Of a stretch of 64,000 nt of DNA, positions 36,129 to 44,822 are shown piece after piece. The notes under the pieces are model-generated. The model did no database searches, was not told where the DNA came from, and saw only the letters and a program-made list of their open reading frames with translations. Origin of the DNA: Opitutaceae bacterium (GTDB lineage: Bacteria; Verrucomicrobiota; Verrucomicrobiia; Opitutales; Opitutaceae); the NCBI GenBank assembly GCA_018402455.1, contig JAGYIG010000005.1, positions 1 through 64,000 of the forward strand, read 5' to 3'. Made by a program: the position numbers and the translations under genes. Position 1 is the stretch's first letter, and every line of letters starts with the position of its first letter.

Positions 36129-37967
36129 ATGGAAATGCAACACTGGCATGTCTTGATCGGCCGATTTTCCGGGGTGATTGCCGGAATTTTTGGCCTGATA
36201 GTTTTGGTCACTTCGGAGGCATCAGCGTCGGAGTCGCTTGACCGAATTGAAGCGCTTCGCACCGAGATTGCGCGTCACGATGCGCTCTATTTTCAGGAGA
36301 ATGCTCCTGAAATCACGGACTACGAATATGATCTTTTGAAGCTTGAGTTGCGTAGGCTGGAAGCGGCGGCCGGTATACCGACTGAGCTCGATAGGGTGGG
36401 GGATGATCTCACGCGTGGGGCGGATCAGATCAGGCATACGGAGCCCATGCTCAGTTTGGACAAGGCTTACTCTGAAGCAGAGGTTGCGGACTTTTTTGAC
36501 CGGGTAGCGCGGATTGCCCCCGAGGGCGTCGTGAGCTTTTCGCTTGAGCCGAAATTTGATGGGGTCGCCGTGAATATGGTGATGGAGCGAGGTGAGTTGG
36601 TTTCGGCAGCCACTCGGGGTAACGGAGAGGTTGGCGAAGACATTACGGACCAGATTGAAGCGATCGAAGCCCTGCGCTATGAGTGGGAATTCGATGCGAC
36701 GCGTCCGCGCATCGAACGGATTGAGCTGCGGGGAGAAGTGTTTCTCCATGATTCCAGATTTGAGGAACTCAATGCGGCCAGGTCGTTGGCGGGTCAGGCG
36801 TTGTTCCGGCATCCTCGAAATGTGGCGGCCGGATCGGTTAAACTCACTGATCTCGCAGAAGTGGCTAGCCGGGGCCTTTCGATCGTCCTCCACGGATGGG
36901 GGGCGGTGCACCCGATTGAGGCAACCCCCCCATCAGTCATGGACTTTCAGCGCTGGCTGGAGCGAGTGGGGTTGCCTTCGGTTTGGCAGACCCGCTACGT
37001 GACCGTAGAAAATTCGGCCGAGCTCAACCACGCCGTAGAAGCTTATCGTGAGTCCTTTTCGGGCTACCCGACGGATGGTATGGTGATCAAGGTCGACTCT
37101 GGGGTTTTACAGAAAGAGTTGGGCCATGGACCGACAGCCCCGCGCTGGACTCTGGCGCGCAAGTTTCGACCGACGAGAGTGGAAACGGTCTTACGGAATA
37201 TCGTCTGGCAGGTGGGGCGGACCGGGATTCTGACTCCCGTTGCGGAGTTCGATCCGGTGACTTTGTCGGGATCCACCATTCGTCGAGCATCTTTGAGCCA
37301 TGCACTTGAGATTGAACGTCGCGATCTTCGATTGGGAGACGCAATTTGGGTGGAGAAGGCTGGAGAAATCATTCCTCAGATCGTCGGGGTCATTTCGCAC
37401 CAGCGTGAGGCGGATGCTGTTCCCTACGTGATCCCGGACACCTGTCCTGCCTGCGGGCATGAATTGCTCAAACGGTCAGAGGGCCGGGAGTTGCTTTGCG
37501 CAAATTTTAGGTGCCAGGAGCAGCGGATTAAACGGCTGCTGCACTTCGTCTCAAATGACGCTCTGCAAATCCAGGGAATTGGCCCGGCCATGGCTCGGCG
37601 GCTGATTCTGACGGATACGGTCGATGATCCGAGTGACCTCTACCATCTGACGACTGCTCAGCTGGTTGCCTTACCGGGCATAGGGGATAAGACGGCGCAG
37701 GACCTGTTGATTCGAATAGAGGCCAGTCGGGCAAGGCCGCTGGAACGATGGATTGTGGGACTGGGACTGCCGGGCGTCGGCAAGGGTGGAGCTAAGGCAC
37801 TGGCGGTTAAAATCGATGGGCTGCGTGATTTGCTCGACGAGCCGAGGCGATCAGTAGCGCTAGAGGATTTTAGTTCATCCACGGCAGAGGAACTAAGCGG
37901 TTATCTCGACCGGCGGGAAGTGCGCGAGATGATAGAGCGCCTCTCCGGTGCAGCTCGGGTCCCGTAG
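36129..37967 (+). CDS. NAD+-dependent DNA ligase, BRCT-less, with N-terminal signal sequence
   Basis: 612 residues. Domain Ia (YFQENAPEITDYEYDLLKLE, MLSLDKAY), the adenylation site Lys142 in LEPKFDGVAV, ATRGNGEVGEDIT, the nucleotidyltransferase motif FRHPRNVAAGS, the OB fold, a four-cysteine zinc finger (Cys439, 442, 457, 462) and helix-hairpin-helix repeats (IQGIGPAMARRL, LPGIGDKTAQDL) are all present. The BRCT domain of LigA is missing. Residues 11-33 form a hydrophobic segment ending ASA/SES, as in a Sec signal peptide; no ATG lies after it, though a TTG within the segment could start a cytosolic form. E. coli LigB likewise lacks BRCT and has a signal-like N-terminus. Base composition is less GC-rich than its neighbours, suggesting transfer. 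It lies between repeat copies 1 and 2. Confidence 0.88.
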   Translation: MEMQHWHVLIGRFSGVIAGIFGLIVLVTSEASASESLDRIEALRTEIARHDALYFQENAPEITDYEYDLLKLELRRLEAAAGIPTELDRVGDDLTRGADQIRHTEPMLSLDKAYSEAEVADFFDRVARIAPEGVVSFSLEPKFDGVAVNMVMERGELVSAATRGNGEVGEDITDQIEAIEALRYEWEFDATRPRIERIELRGEVFLHDSRFEELNAARSLAGQALFRHPRNVAAGSVKLTDLAEVASRGLSIVLHGWGAVHPIEATPPSVMDFQRWLERVGLPSVWQTRYVTVENSAELNHAVEAYRESFSGYPTDGMVIKVDSGVLQKELGHGPTAPRWTLARKFRPTRVETVLRNIVWQVGRTGILTPVAEFDPVTLSGSTIRRASLSHALEIERRDLRLGDAIWVEKAGEIIPQIVGVISHQREADAVPYVIPDTCPACGHELLKRSEGRELLCANFRCQEQRIKRLLHFVSNDALQIQGIGPAMARRLILTDTVDDPSDLYHLTTAQLVALPGIGDKTAQDLLIRIEASRARPLERWIVGLGLPGVGKGGAKALAVKIDGLRDLLDEPRRSVALEDFSSSTAEELSGYLDRREVREMIERLSGAARVP

Positions 37968-38021
37968 TCTTGCACCGTTGAGCCCCAAGTTCGGTGGAGG
38001 CTTAATTACATCCCAATCCAA

Positions 38022-38050
38022 AGGGACAGGTTATTAAAAAATCGGAAGAG
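38022..38050 (+). repeat. RAYT-linked repeat, copy 2
   Basis: AGGGACAGGTTA at 38022-38033, followed by TTAAAAAATCGGAAGAGG. It matches copy 1 in its core and again in ATCGGAAGA after a short gap. It lies 54 bases past the ligase stop, so copies 1 and 2 flank the transposase-ligase pair as direct repeats. Confidence 0.75.
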
Positions 38051-38073
38051 GGCGGGAGGGAGTGGGGGGCAGG

Positions 38074-39360
38074 CTAGGCGAGCAGTTGGTCGATGGCGCC
38101 GGAGAGGTGCTGTTCAATGGTGGGCTCGCAAAAGGCCACCGACACTTCGTAGCCGCCGTGCGGATAGGCGTCTTTGAGCGGGATATACCAGGGTCCGCCA
38201 TCGCCGTAGGCCGCAACGGCCACCGGCTGATCGCCTCGATGATGACGGGCCTGCAGTTGATACTCGACGAAGGGTTCACCCGGGAGGTGAAGAATGGAAA
38301 GGGCGTTGAGGCGCAGACCGCTTAGAATCAAGGGGGCATCCCGGTGGGTGCGCTCATACCAGGTTTGCCAAAAGGCGCGGAGGATTTTCCCCACCCGCCC
38401 GCCGTCAGCCGCCCCCGCAGTAGCACCGAGTTCCTCGGACGTGGCGACCGGGCGGCAAGTCGGGCACAGTGGGGTGGTGCGCCATTGGATCGATTGAAGG
38501 CGCTCGGGCTGGAGGGACGATTCCGACGCGCGGATGGCGTCATACATGCGCTGAGTGAGATCGGCCCGGGCGGAGGCGCTGCCGTCATTGTATTTCCCCG
38601 CGGCGACATTCCCGGCACAACCGGTGAAATAGAGGTGGGTGCAGTCGGGTTCCTCGGTTTGGCGGCGTTTGCGTGCAAGACCACAGAAGTCGCTGGTGAC
38701 GCGGCCATCCCGATAGAAACTCATCGGGTGGGACGCGTAGTAGTGGCACGAAACGATCTTCTTTTGCTCGGAAAAAAAGGCCACGGTCTGTAGTTCGGGA
38801 TCAATCGTGCCCTCCGGCAGGGCGACGAGTTCCGGGGAGGTGCAGAAACTGCCCCGCATGGTGCGGATTCGTCCCGTGGCGTCTCGATCCACCCGGCGGT
38901 TGGAGGCGACTTGGGAAACCTGGGCACGACCATGGGCAATATGAGTGACGACGGAGGGGGTGGACAGGGCGGACCGCACGGCATCCTCAGCGAGCCTCAG
39001 ACAACGGGAAAAGAAAGCCGGATCGAACACCGGTTCGAGTTCGGGGTGCGCGGCCGCCCGCCGACGGGTTTCCTCGCACACAAAGGGAGCGTTGTGTTGG
39101 TGCACACATTGCACCGCCACTCGTTCCAGGGTGGTGCCAGCGGCCCGGGCCAGCGCCGAGCGAAAGGCGAGGTGCGAGTCGTTCATCAAGCCGGCCCAGT
39201 CGAGGACGCAGACCACCATCGGGGGCTGGTCGCTGATCAGCACATAGCCCACCGCCTCGAGCTCATCATCGATGGCGATGGCCGGCGGGACCAAGCCACC
39301 GAGCAGGGCGTGTCCGAGAGGGGGAGTGATGTTAAAACGAAAGGGGGCAATGGAAACCAT
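38074..39360 (-). CDS. Neutral/alkaline ceramidase-like protein
   Basis: About 428 residues starting MVSIAPFRFNITPPLGHALL, matching the N-terminal domain of neutral/alkaline non-lysosomal ceramidases (an opening with ITPPxG, then VVCVLDWAGLMNDSHLAFRS, VQCVHQHNAPF with a metal-type HxH, and CHYYASHPMSFY). FTGCAGNVAAGKYNDG is another conserved block. Verrucomicrobia and Planctomycetes often carry such proteins; they may hydrolyse N-acyl lipids or other amides. No signal peptide is visible, so it may be cytosolic. Starts at 39360 or 39378 are possible. Reaction unproven. Confidence 0.75.
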   Translation of the reverse strand: MVSIAPFRFNITPPLGHALLGGLVPPAIAIDDELEAVGYVLISDQPPMVVCVLDWAGLMNDSHLAFRSALARAAGTTLERVAVQCVHQHNAPFVCEETRRRAAAHPELEPVFDPAFFSRCLRLAEDAVRSALSTPSVVTHIAHGRAQVSQVASNRRVDRDATGRIRTMRGSFCTSPELVALPEGTIDPELQTVAFFSEQKKIVSCHYYASHPMSFYRDGRVTSDFCGLARKRRQTEEPDCTHLYFTGCAGNVAAGKYNDGSASARADLTQRMYDAIRASESSLQPERLQSIQWRTTPLCPTCRPVATSEELGATAGAADGGRVGKILRAFWQTWYERTHRDAPLILSGLRLNALSILHLPGEPFVEYQLQARHHRGDQPVAVAAYGDGGPWYIPLKDAYPHGGYEVSVAFCEPTIEQHLSGAIDQLLA

Positions 39361-39605
39361 AGCTAAGGAACGGACCACATCGGGTCAGCCCATCGCAACC
39401 ACCCCTCCGGTGCAAGGGTGAGACGGTTGTCGCCCGCGTGGCGGGATCCGCAGCGAGTGAAATTTCATGGCTAATCCCGAGGGTTTTTTGGCCGGGGGAT
39501 CAACGTTCGCTTGTTTATCCGGAGCTCCCCTTCAGGTTCACGGGGACCGCCCGGGCGGTTTCCCGTTCGTAGCCAGAATTATCATACGCAGCATTTATCC
39601 CCCTC

Positions 39606-41090
39606 ATGCAGACGCTCGATTACGCGGTTCTTGGATTCTATTTCCTGTTGGTCACAGCCATTGGGTTGTATTGTTTTCGGAAGGTAAAGGGATCGGGTGA
39701 TTTCTTTGTCGCGGGGGGCAAGATCCCATGGTGGCTCGGCGGGGTGTCGCACCACGTTTCGGGCTACAGCGGAGTGGTGTTTGTCGGCCTGGCGGCGATC
39801 GCCTATGAGGATGGTCTGACGGTTTACGTTTGGTGGGCTTGTTCGGTGGCCTTCGCCTGTCTGTTGGGTGCGATTTGGATCGGGCCCCGGTGGGCCCGGC
39901 TGCGGCTGACCCTGGGGATCGAGTCTCCCACCGAGTATCTGGCGATGCGCTACAACATTCTCACCCAGCAGATCATGGCGTGGTGTGGGGTGCTGCTGAA
40001 GTTGTTTGATGTTGGAGCGAAGTGGGCATCGATCGGCATCTTGCTCCACGGGTTCACGGGATTACCGATCACGCTGGGGGTGCTGATATCGGGAGCGATT
40101 TCCCTGGCCTACATCACCATTGGGGGACTCTGGGCCGATCTGTATAACGACTTCCTGCAGTTTTTTGTCCAAGTGGGGGCGGGGGTGGTGTTGTTTGTCG
40201 CCACGGTGAGTCATTTGGGGGGCATCGGGAGTGTGACCGGGATTTGGGTGCAACTGCCGGCTGATCACAGCAACCTGTTCAATGGTGACTACACGGCATT
40301 GTTCGCGATTGGGTTCATGATCGTGGCGTCGTTGTCCTACAATGGTGGCACGTGGAATCTGGCGGCCCGCTACATCGGGGCGCCCTCGGCGAGGAGTGCG
40401 CGCAAAACGGCGATGCTGTCGGGCACGTTGTATCTGATTTGGCCGCTGGTGTTATTTTTTCCGATGTGGGCGGCGCCGATTGTGCTGCCCGATTTGGCCG
40501 ATCCCTCGCAATCGTATGTGATGTTGGCGCGCCAGTTTTTGCCGGCCGGGTTGGTCGGGTTGGTGCTGGCGGCGATGTTTGCCGCGACAACGTCGATGAC
40601 CTCGTCGGATTCGAACACGATTTCGGCGGTGGTGACGCGGGATATTCTGCCGGTGATGTCGCCGAAGTTTCGGAAGATGGATCAGAAAAAGGGGTTGAGG
40701 ATTGCGCGCCTGACGACGTTCACCTTCATGGCGCTGACGCTGATGATCGGGATTGAAGCCGAACGATTTGGAGGCGTGTTGGGGCTGATCATCGCGTGGT
40801 TTGGCGCGCTGATTGGGCCGGTGTCCGTGCCGATGGTATTGGGGTTGCTCCCGCCGTTTCGGCATGCGGACGCGCGGGCGGCGATCACCTCGATCTTCGC
40901 CGGCTTCGCGGCGTTCGTGGTGCTGACCTATGGATTGAAGGCGGATATCGATTTGCGAACCATGGTGCCGGCTTCGACCTCGATCGTGGTGTTTGGGTTC
41001 ATGGCGTGGCTGCGGCGCAACGAACCGCTGGCGCAACCGATCGTGGACCTGATGCGGGGGTTGTCGGGCAAAGACGAAACTAAGTCCTAG
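39606..41090 (+). CDS. SSS family sodium:solute symporter
   Basis: 494 residues with about 13 hydrophobic segments. The family pattern is visible: DYAVLGFYFLLVTAIGLY, then SGDFFVAGGKIPWWLGG, ISLAYITIGGLWADLYNDF, and AMFAATTSMTSSDSNTISAV with the Na+-site Ser/Thr cluster. Members take up sugars, amino acids or carboxylates with Na+. Its closeness to a Gfo/Idh oxidoreductase 32 bases downstream suggests a sugar or inositol-type substrate, which is inference. Confidence 0.92.
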   Translation: MQTLDYAVLGFYFLLVTAIGLYCFRKVKGSGDFFVAGGKIPWWLGGVSHHVSGYSGVVFVGLAAIAYEDGLTVYVWWACSVAFACLLGAIWIGPRWARLRLTLGIESPTEYLAMRYNILTQQIMAWCGVLLKLFDVGAKWASIGILLHGFTGLPITLGVLISGAISLAYITIGGLWADLYNDFLQFFVQVGAGVVLFVATVSHLGGIGSVTGIWVQLPADHSNLFNGDYTALFAIGFMIVASLSYNGGTWNLAARYIGAPSARSARKTAMLSGTLYLIWPLVLFFPMWAAPIVLPDLADPSQSYVMLARQFLPAGLVGLVLAAMFAATTSMTSSDSNTISAVVTRDILPVMSPKFRKMDQKKGLRIARLTTFTFMALTLMIGIEAERFGGVLGLIIAWFGALIGPVSVPMVLGLLPPFRHADARAAITSIFAGFAAFVVLTYGLKADIDLRTMVPASTSIVVFGFMAWLRRNEPLAQPIVDLMRGLSGKDETKS

Positions 41091-41122
41091 CCCGAGGCCG
41101 CCCGGGGGCCTAGGCTGGCCGG

Positions 41123-42592
41123 ATGATGACGCGTCGAAATCTCCTGAAGCGAGGGGCCTTGGTTGCGGGAGCGGGGATGGTGGGACCGCTGGTCTCGTCG
41201 GTTTGGGCCAACCCGCGGGGAGCGAATGATCGGGTGCGGGTAGGGGTTATCGGACTGGGGATCAAAGGCGGGCAGCATGCCAGAACGCTCAGTCAAATGG
41301 CGGGGGTGCAGGTCACGGCTTTGTGTGATGTGGATCCGCAACGGGTGGCAGAGATTCGGGCGGCGATGCCAGCGTCAGCGGGTGCGGTGTTCACGACGAC
41401 TGATCTGCGCGAGCTCATTGAGCGGGCGGATGTGGACGCGGTTTTGATCGCGACCTCCACTCATTGGCATGCCTTGGCGACGGTGTGGGCCTGCGAAGCG
41501 GGCAAGGATGTTTACGTGGAGAAGCCGGTGGGGCGGACCATTGCGGAAGGTCGGCGGGTGATGGCGGCGGCGGTGCGCTACGGGCGGATGGTGCAGACGG
41601 GCACGCAACTGCGCTCGGATAGCGATATTGATGAGATGGCCGCGTATGTCCGATCCGGCAAACTGGGGCGGGTCAAATGGATTCAGGGGGTGAGTTATCG
41701 CTTACGTGATCCGTTGGGGCGGCGTGCCGGATGGTATCCTGATTGGCTTGATTATGATCTGTATTGCGGCCCCTCCCCGATGATTCCGCTGGAGCGGGAA
41801 AGGCTCCACTAAGATTGGCACTGGCGTTGGCGCACGGGGAACGGCGATCTGGTGAACATGGGGGTGCACTCGATTGATATGATTCGTCGGTTTCTGGATG
41901 AGGGTGCCCTGCCGCGGCGAGTGATGAGTGTGGGCGGACGTTACACGGTTGATGACGTGGCGGATCCCCCCAACACCCAGTTCACCGTCATGGAGTTTGG
42001 CGATGTGCCGGTGATCTACGAAAATCGTTGCCTGCCGATTAAGCCGGGAGCGAGTTACGCGGACCGCTTCCGGGGTCAGCGCATTGGCATCGTGGTGCAG
42101 GCGGAGCACGGCTACTACGCGGGTTACAACGGCGGTGGTATTTTTGATAACGATGGCCAACGCATCATGCGCAAGGCGGTCGACATTGATCCCGTTTCCG
42201 CCCACCTGGAGAATTTCATTGATTGTGTGCGCAGTCGGCGGTCAGCCGATCTCACGGCACCGCCGGAGGTCGGCCACTACTCGGCCCAGTTCTGCCACTG
42301 GGGGAACCTTTCGTATCGGGTCGGTTCACCGGCGTCGGTCGACCGGATTGATACGGTATTGGGTCCGGTGGCGGGAGCGGTCGAAGGCATGAACCGCCTG
42401 CGCCAGCACTTGGAGATGCATCAGGTCGATTTGGCGGGGGAATCGATGACGCTGGGGCCTTGGCTGGAGCTCGACGCGGTTAATGACGCGATCGTGGGAA
42501 TTGACGGGGCGGCTGAATCCCACCTGGCGAAGGCGCGCTCCCTGATCGATGAAGTCGACCGCCCGGGATACCAACTGCCGGTCCTAACGTAG
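41123..42592 (+). pseudogene. Tat-exported Gfo/Idh/MocA oxidoreductase interrupted by one in-frame TAA
   Basis: One frame of 489 codons is broken only by TAA at codon 230 (41810-41812). Before it: a Tat signal (TRRNLLKRGALVAGAGM), the NAD motif VGVIGLGIKGGQHA and the EKP motif VYVEKPVGRTIAEG. After it, in the same frame: DWHWRWRTGNGDLVNMGVHS and the full C-terminal domain. Relatives have Tyr at the stop position (LHYDWHW pattern), so TAC or TAT to TAA explains it. The two halves retain conserved residues. Gfo/Idh enzymes oxidise or reduce sugars with NAD(P). It may be a recent null allele or a sequencing error; reinitiation at ATG 41852 would give only the C-terminal half. Confidence 0.85.
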
Positions 42593-42625
42593 GTTCGTCC
42601 CGAGGATCCGGGGTGGGCGGCCGTA

Positions 42626-43504
42626 TCAGGCGGTGGCCAGGTGGAGTAGTTCGCCTAGGCGCGCTTCGGTGGTGGCGGAGGTTTTGGCGACGAACCCGCG
42701 TTGGTGGGCGAAGGTTACGTCGGGTTCGGCGGCGATTTTGGTGAAATCAAAATGGGGGTGGTCCCGATGCCGTGACAGGCCGTAGCCCGATCCGCGGCGA
42801 TCAGGCGAGACGACTCCGACCACCACGTCGTTCAAGCCCTTCTCCATGATGTAGCGGTCGATTCCGGATGACGGTTCCGTGGGCAGGGGGGTGGTGCGGG
42901 GCAGGAACAGGACTTGGGTGGTCGAGGGTGGGTTATCGTCGGAAGTTTGCAGGGTCCAAAGCTCGGCGTGTTCCGCGATGAAGTTCAGCCGGCTGCGGAG
43001 TGAGCGCAGGTAATCGAGCAGATCCCGTCCCACCTGGCTCATTATCTCCCAAAGGGGTTCGCCGGGTTCATGTCGGTCACCCGCCGCGAAGCAGCGCAGG
43101 AGGGTGCCGTCCATGGGCGAGTAGAGTTGGTTGATGGCTTCTCGGGGGACGTTGAGATAATTGGCCGTGGCATTCGGACCGCGGCAATCAAACCACTCCG
43201 CGGGTATCAACCAATCGCAGAAACTGCGCGCGTCCTCGTAGAGGTCGAGGGCCTGCAGCACCAGAGACAGGGCGCAGATCGGTTCGGCGTCGTCGGGCAG
43301 TTGATGGTGATCGAAGTTGTTGAGGGCGGGGTTGTGGTCATCGCCGACATCGACCACGGCGATGGAGGCATCGGCCACGTCGGCGGGCGTGGGTTCGCGT
43401 CGCACGATGGGGGCGGGGGAGTGGGCGAGTAATACGCAACAGGCGAGAAAATCGTCTTTGTGGGCACTGCCCGGGTGGGTGAGAATCGTGGCAAACGGTG
43501 GCAT
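42626..43504 (-). CDS. MYG1/UPF0160-family putative metal-dependent phosphoesterase
   Basis: 292 residues. The N-terminal metal motifs match MYG1 proteins, distant DHH-superfamily relatives: ILTHPGSAHKDDFLACCVLL, then AVVDVGDDHNPALNNFDHHQ. Eukaryotic MYG1 is an RNA 3'-5' exonuclease of nucleus and mitochondria; the bacterial role is unknown. The later half (GLNDVVVGVVSPDRRGSGYG, TFAHQRGFVAKTSA) also fits. Start ATG 43504; the frame open further upstream looks random. It lies 68 bases downstream of the cNMP-CPBP gene, same orientation. Confidence 0.75.
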   Translation of the reverse strand: MPPFATILTHPGSAHKDDFLACCVLLAHSPAPIVRREPTPADVADASIAVVDVGDDHNPALNNFDHHQLPDDAEPICALSLVLQALDLYEDARSFCDWLIPAEWFDCRGPNATANYLNVPREAINQLYSPMDGTLLRCFAAGDRHEPGEPLWEIMSQVGRDLLDYLRSLRSRLNFIAEHAELWTLQTSDDNPPSTTQVLFLPRTTPLPTEPSSGIDRYIMEKGLNDVVVGVVSPDRRGSGYGLSRHRDHPHFDFTKIAAEPDVTFAHQRGFVAKTSATTEARLGELLHLATA

Positions 43505-43572
43505 CACGGGCGGACCCTGCGCCGGAGACAACGGGCCGAGCAAGCTGCGAATTCGCGACCGGGAGCCGGTCC

Positions 43573-44700
43573 CTAGTAGGCGACGCCCACGATGAAGACC
43601 ACCCAAGTGCCGATCGCCAGATGGGAGACGGCCGCCGCGAGGTAGGACTGCTCGCGTTGAAACACCCAGCCCCAGACGAGCCCCCCGGAGAAGGCCAAGA
43701 CGGCAAACACCGGGCTAAGGTGAACGTGCAGAATCGCGAAAACGATATTGGCGATGAGCAGCGCCTTCCAGCGGTCGGGTTGACCGGCGGCGCGGTAGAA
43801 AAAAGCGAGACCTCCCTGCGTGACGGCCCGCACGTATTCCTGGGCGAAGCTCAGCGTGGCGTAGATGAGCAGAAACAAAAACCATTGGGACCATGGCATC
43901 TCGGGGCTGGCGCTCATGGCGCGTTCCGGCTCGAAAAGTTGGCCGGAGCCGGGATGGAGCTGGAGCCAGCCCCATTTGACCACGACCACGGCGGCCATCA
44001 CGGGCAGCGACCACTGCAAACCGCGCCAGACCTGATGGGGCCAGTTGGAAAACTCAAAGCCATAGACCGCACGGGGCAGTCGTGAGGCGCGTTGAAACGC
44101 CCAAGTCATCCCCGTCAGAAAAATAATGAAGCCAAAGGAAATCAGGCTATCCGAAGGCAGCACGTCCCTGAGTTGTGCGGCGATGGGGAGGAGAAAAACG
44201 TAGAGTGATACGGTGACGAGGATTCGGCCGACCATCATGAGGGCGGCGAGCAACTGCTGTTGAATTGCCCGCTCGGCTTCATGTTTGACGACCAAGTGGT
44301 CGTTGGTGTGGATGAGACGTCCGACCAGATGGCGGGCTAGATTGGCCATCACGCTGCTGCGGATTCCGTCGGTTGCGGGTAAATCCTCCGGGGTGAAGGT
44401 GCGGGTGGTGACGGCGGTTTTCGCGATTACGGTCGCCGTGGCGGTGCGGTTGTCGAAGGCCGACATTTCACCGATCGTGTCGCCGGCCTTCAGCGTGGTG
44501 ATGAGCAGCGCATCGGGTTGTCCGATTTCGCCCCGCCACACCTCAACCTCGCCGTCCTCGATCAGGTGGATGCGGTCGTTGACTTCACCAGTCGTGAGCA
44601 GGGCATCGCCGGGTGACCAGATTCGTGTGGGCAATGCCGCGCGCAAGGCGGCCACGGCTGAGGGCTCGAGGTTGGCGAGGAGTTCGGAGGAGGCGGCCAT
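43573..44700 (-). CDS. Cyclic-nucleotide-binding domain fused to CPBP-type intramembrane protease
   Basis: 375 residues. An N-terminal cNMP-binding (CAP_ED) domain, about 10-125, has IWSPGDALLTTGEVNDRIHL, IEDGEVEVWRGE and TIGEMSAFDNRTATATV. Six to eight hydrophobic helices follow, with CPBP/Abi motifs: a first motif FAQEYVRAV (the usual EExxxR is altered), a second FAILHVHLS keeping the Phe-x3-His, and a third near SHLAIGTWVVF. CPBP proteases cleave membrane substrates. Here a ligand-binding or docking domain may switch the protease. The changed first motif means activity is uncertain. Start ATG 44700. Confidence 0.82.
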   Translation of the reverse strand: MAASSELLANLEPSAVAALRAALPTRIWSPGDALLTTGEVNDRIHLIEDGEVEVWRGEIGQPDALLITTLKAGDTIGEMSAFDNRTATATVIAKTAVTTRTFTPEDLPATDGIRSSVMANLARHLVGRLIHTNDHLVVKHEAERAIQQQLLAALMMVGRILVTVSLYVFLLPIAAQLRDVLPSDSLISFGFIIFLTGMTWAFQRASRLPRAVYGFEFSNWPHQVWRGLQWSLPVMAAVVVVKWGWLQLHPGSGQLFEPERAMSASPEMPWSQWFLFLLIYATLSFAQEYVRAVTQGGLAFFYRAAGQPDRWKALLIANIVFAILHVHLSPVFAVLAFSGGLVWGWVFQREQSYLAAAVSHLAIGTWVVFIVGVAY

Positions 44701-44822
44701 GCGGGGGAGAGGCAAAGGTCGGTCGGCCCAAGAAGCGATGGCCTTTCCTGACCGAATGGGCCGATGGGCGAGTTGCAAGAACGCACCGCCTCAAAATCGA
44801 ACCGACTGGAGCCTGCGGGGAC

